Part shown: in pieces, positions 5,054 through 5,841 of the stretch
Numbering within the stretch: the stretch's first letter is position 1
Layout of the letters: each line of letters starts with the position of its first letter
Assembly (NCBI GenBank): GCA_900538765.1
Contig: UQAB01000048.1
Span: 1-5,841 of the forward strand
DNA: 5,841 nt
DNA from: an uncultured Azospirillum sp.
GTDB taxonomy: Bacteria; Pseudomonadota; Alphaproteobacteria; RF32; CAG-239
Direction of reading: 5' to 3'
Made by a program: the position numbers and the translations under genes
Notes under the pieces: generated by a model
The model's database searches: none
What the model saw: only the letters and a program-made list of their open reading frames with translations
What the model was told of the DNA's origin: nothing

Positions 5054-5582
5054 AGAAAAACGAGAGATTATTGGCTGGCCGTTAAGTTTTTTTATGGCCT
5101 CTGTTTTGGTTTGTTTATGGAATATGGGGCTGAATAATGTTGTTCATTTTGTTGATTCTGAAGGTTACAACTATATTAATGTTTTGTTTATGGTGAGTTT
5201 CTTTGGGGGAATGATTTATCCGCAAATCAAAGGAGTTATGAACGGTAATTTTCTGTGGAAAGAATTTTTTGTAATTGTTGTTTTTAGCTTTTTGAAGTTT
5301 TGTTATGTTCTGTTGGCCGTTAGCTCTGTTTATCAAATTGGCCGATTTTATTATTTTATGCATTTTATGGAAGTGGGAAAAATTGCAGAAAAATATAGGA
5401 GTTGTGCGATGAATAATTATTGTTATGAGGGAATTCCGAGTTATGTGACTTATGAAAATTGTCAGGAGCGTAGAGGAGCTTGGCATATAAAGAAACATGT
5501 GTGCCTGTATTTTATAGATGAGAGATTTTGTCAGAGAGAGGATATTGGACAATGGGAAGATTTTGGTTTTTGTGATAAATAG
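5043..5582 (+). CDS. Polytopic membrane protein with Cys-rich C-terminal domain
   Basis: The predicted protein has 179 residues. There are hydrophobic segments at about 11-30, 45-63 and 73-98, then a hydrophilic C-terminal domain with six Cys (121, 127, 140, 154, 163, 177). With a charged N-terminus (MQNEEKRE) inside and three helices, the Cys domain would lie in the periplasm, on the same side as that of the preceding protein. The block YENCQERRGAW...C (137-154) echoes the CxxxGG...C motifs upstream, so the two proteins may share an ancestral extracellular mini-domain or form a complex. Start 5043 has AGGAG 7 bases upstream, inside the end of the previous gene; ATG 5028 lacks such a site. 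It ends with TAG, followed five codons later by TGA, then the terminator at 5619-5646. The family is not recognised. Confidence 0.77.
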   Translation: MQNEEKREIIGWPLSFFMASVLVCLWNMGLNNVVHFVDSEGYNYINVLFMVSFFGGMIYPQIKGVMNGNFLWKEFFVIVVFSFLKFCYVLLAVSSVYQIGRFYYFMHFMEVGKIAEKYRSCAMNNYCYEGIPSYVTYENCQERRGAWHIKKHVCLYFIDERFCQREDIGQWEDFGFCDK

Positions 5583-5618
5583 AATATGAAAAAAGATTGA
5601 TAAAAATTAATTTCTTAG

Positions 5619-5646
5619 CCGCTTGTGTTAGACAGGCGGTTTTTTT
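5619..5646 (+). terminator. Rho-independent terminator after the Cys-rich pair
   Basis: CCGCTTG (5619-5625) pairs with CAGGCGG (5633-5639), with one T.G pair and a TGTTAGA loop, followed by seven T (5640-5646). It closes the cassette transcript. Its right arm and tail resemble the terminator at 669-695. Confidence 0.82.
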
Positions 5647-5699
5647 ATATCCGGTCGGTTTTGTGTCCGGGCGGATAAAATTATTATGTTTTTAAGTTT

Positions 5700-5730
5700 A
5701 GGGAGGCTCTTTCAAGGGCTTCCTTTTTTT
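5700..5730 (+). terminator. Second U-tailed hairpin, leader of the repeated gene
   Basis: Bases 5700-5709 pair with 5716-5725 (ten pairs, four of them G.T) around TTTCAA, followed by a T-run to 5730. No gene ends between the previous terminator and this one, so its terminator job looks redundant. It corresponds to 3420-3447 and was probably copied together with the gene it precedes. Confidence 0.65.
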
Positions 5731-5758
5731 ATTAATTTATTTATTGAAAGGCATTGAT

Positions 5759-5841
5759 ATGAGCATTGATATAGAAGAGTGGAAGAAGGGTATTCCACAG
5801 AGAGAGTTGGAACAGAAGATAAGGGAGTATGAGGAAGATTA
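5759..5841 (+). CDS. Second copy of the conserved N-terminal module gene, partial
   Basis: Only 27 codons are visible. The protein begins MSIDIEEWKKGIPQRE and then matches residues 9-29 of the 3476 gene product without a change, at DNA level too from 5777 onward. The first residues differ: copy 1 has MSLNMDID where copy 2 has MSIDIE. GAAAGG lies 7 bases before ATG. The rest, including whether it has the same Gly-rich linker and a different C-terminal part, lies outside the window. It restarts the gene order seen from 3420 onward. Confidence 0.85.
   Translation, partial: MSIDIEEWKKGIPQRELEQKIREYEED

Larger units (their letters stand above)
5700..5841 (+). repeat. Duplicated unit, copy 2 (cut by window end)
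   Basis: This is the partner of 3420-3564: hairpin, ATTAATTTATTTAT leader (5731-5744), GAAAGG ribosome site and the start of the coding region. Identity is exact from 5777 to the last base, so the repeat certainly continues beyond the window. Confidence 0.9.

Noticed and set aside
5115..5552. Minus-strand frame of 145 codons
   Set aside because: It is fully antisense to the polytopic membrane gene at 5043-5582, which has a clear ribosome site and Cys motifs.
5648..5677. Inverted repeat TATCCG...CGGATA between the last two hairpins
   Set aside because: Only six pairs enclose an 18-base loop with mismatched interior, so it is not called as a site.

Overview
The window reads as part of a tailed-phage or prophage genome (or a phage-derived contig). 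Every supported gene is on the + strand. The best anchors are a capsid scaffolding-like protein (1313-2356) followed directly by an HK97-fold-type major capsid protein (2385-3353). From memory, this capsid family resembles those of phages and prophages of Proteobacteria. Shine-Dalgarno sites and U-tailed hairpins are bacterial in style. The host cannot be named from the sequence; an AT-rich proteobacterium, perhaps an alphaproteobacterium, is an inference.

Layout. (1) 2-649: two small, very AT-rich three-helix membrane proteins that are paralogues of each other, closed by a terminator (669-695). (2) 696-997: a gene-poor control region with repeated palindromes, a promoter candidate (825-855) and a U-tailed hairpin (938-974). 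(3) 998-3353: the head genes, namely a 76-residue unknown protein, the scaffold and the capsid protein. These are GC-richer (about 55% in a counted block of the capsid gene against about 23% in the first gene). (4) 3420-5646: an accessory cassette with a U-tailed hairpin, a gene with a charged helical N-terminus and Gly-rich linker (3476-3922), an AT-rich second part in the same frame after a single amber stop (3926-4423), a frameshifted tail (to 4499), two overlapping Cys-rich membrane proteins (4565-5053, 5043-5582) and a terminator. (5) 5700-5841: the same hairpin, leader and N-terminal coding sequence start again. The last 65 bases of the window exactly match 3500-3564.

Interpretation. 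The head genes form a conventional scaffold-capsid block. Downstream lies what looks like a repeating cassette: a conserved N-terminal module, a compositionally different C-terminal part, a membrane-protein pair and a terminator, after which the N-terminal module begins again. The membrane pair at the window start, also closed by an ACAGGCG-type terminator, may be the end of a similar cassette upstream. This resembles polymorphic cargo or toxin loci in which a constant N-terminus is joined to exchangeable C-termini. No enzymatic or toxin domain can be identified with confidence, so that role is a hypothesis. The first copy carries two reading-frame breaks, an amber codon and an extra base in a T8 run. 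It is therefore either decaying or switched on and off by readthrough or slippage.
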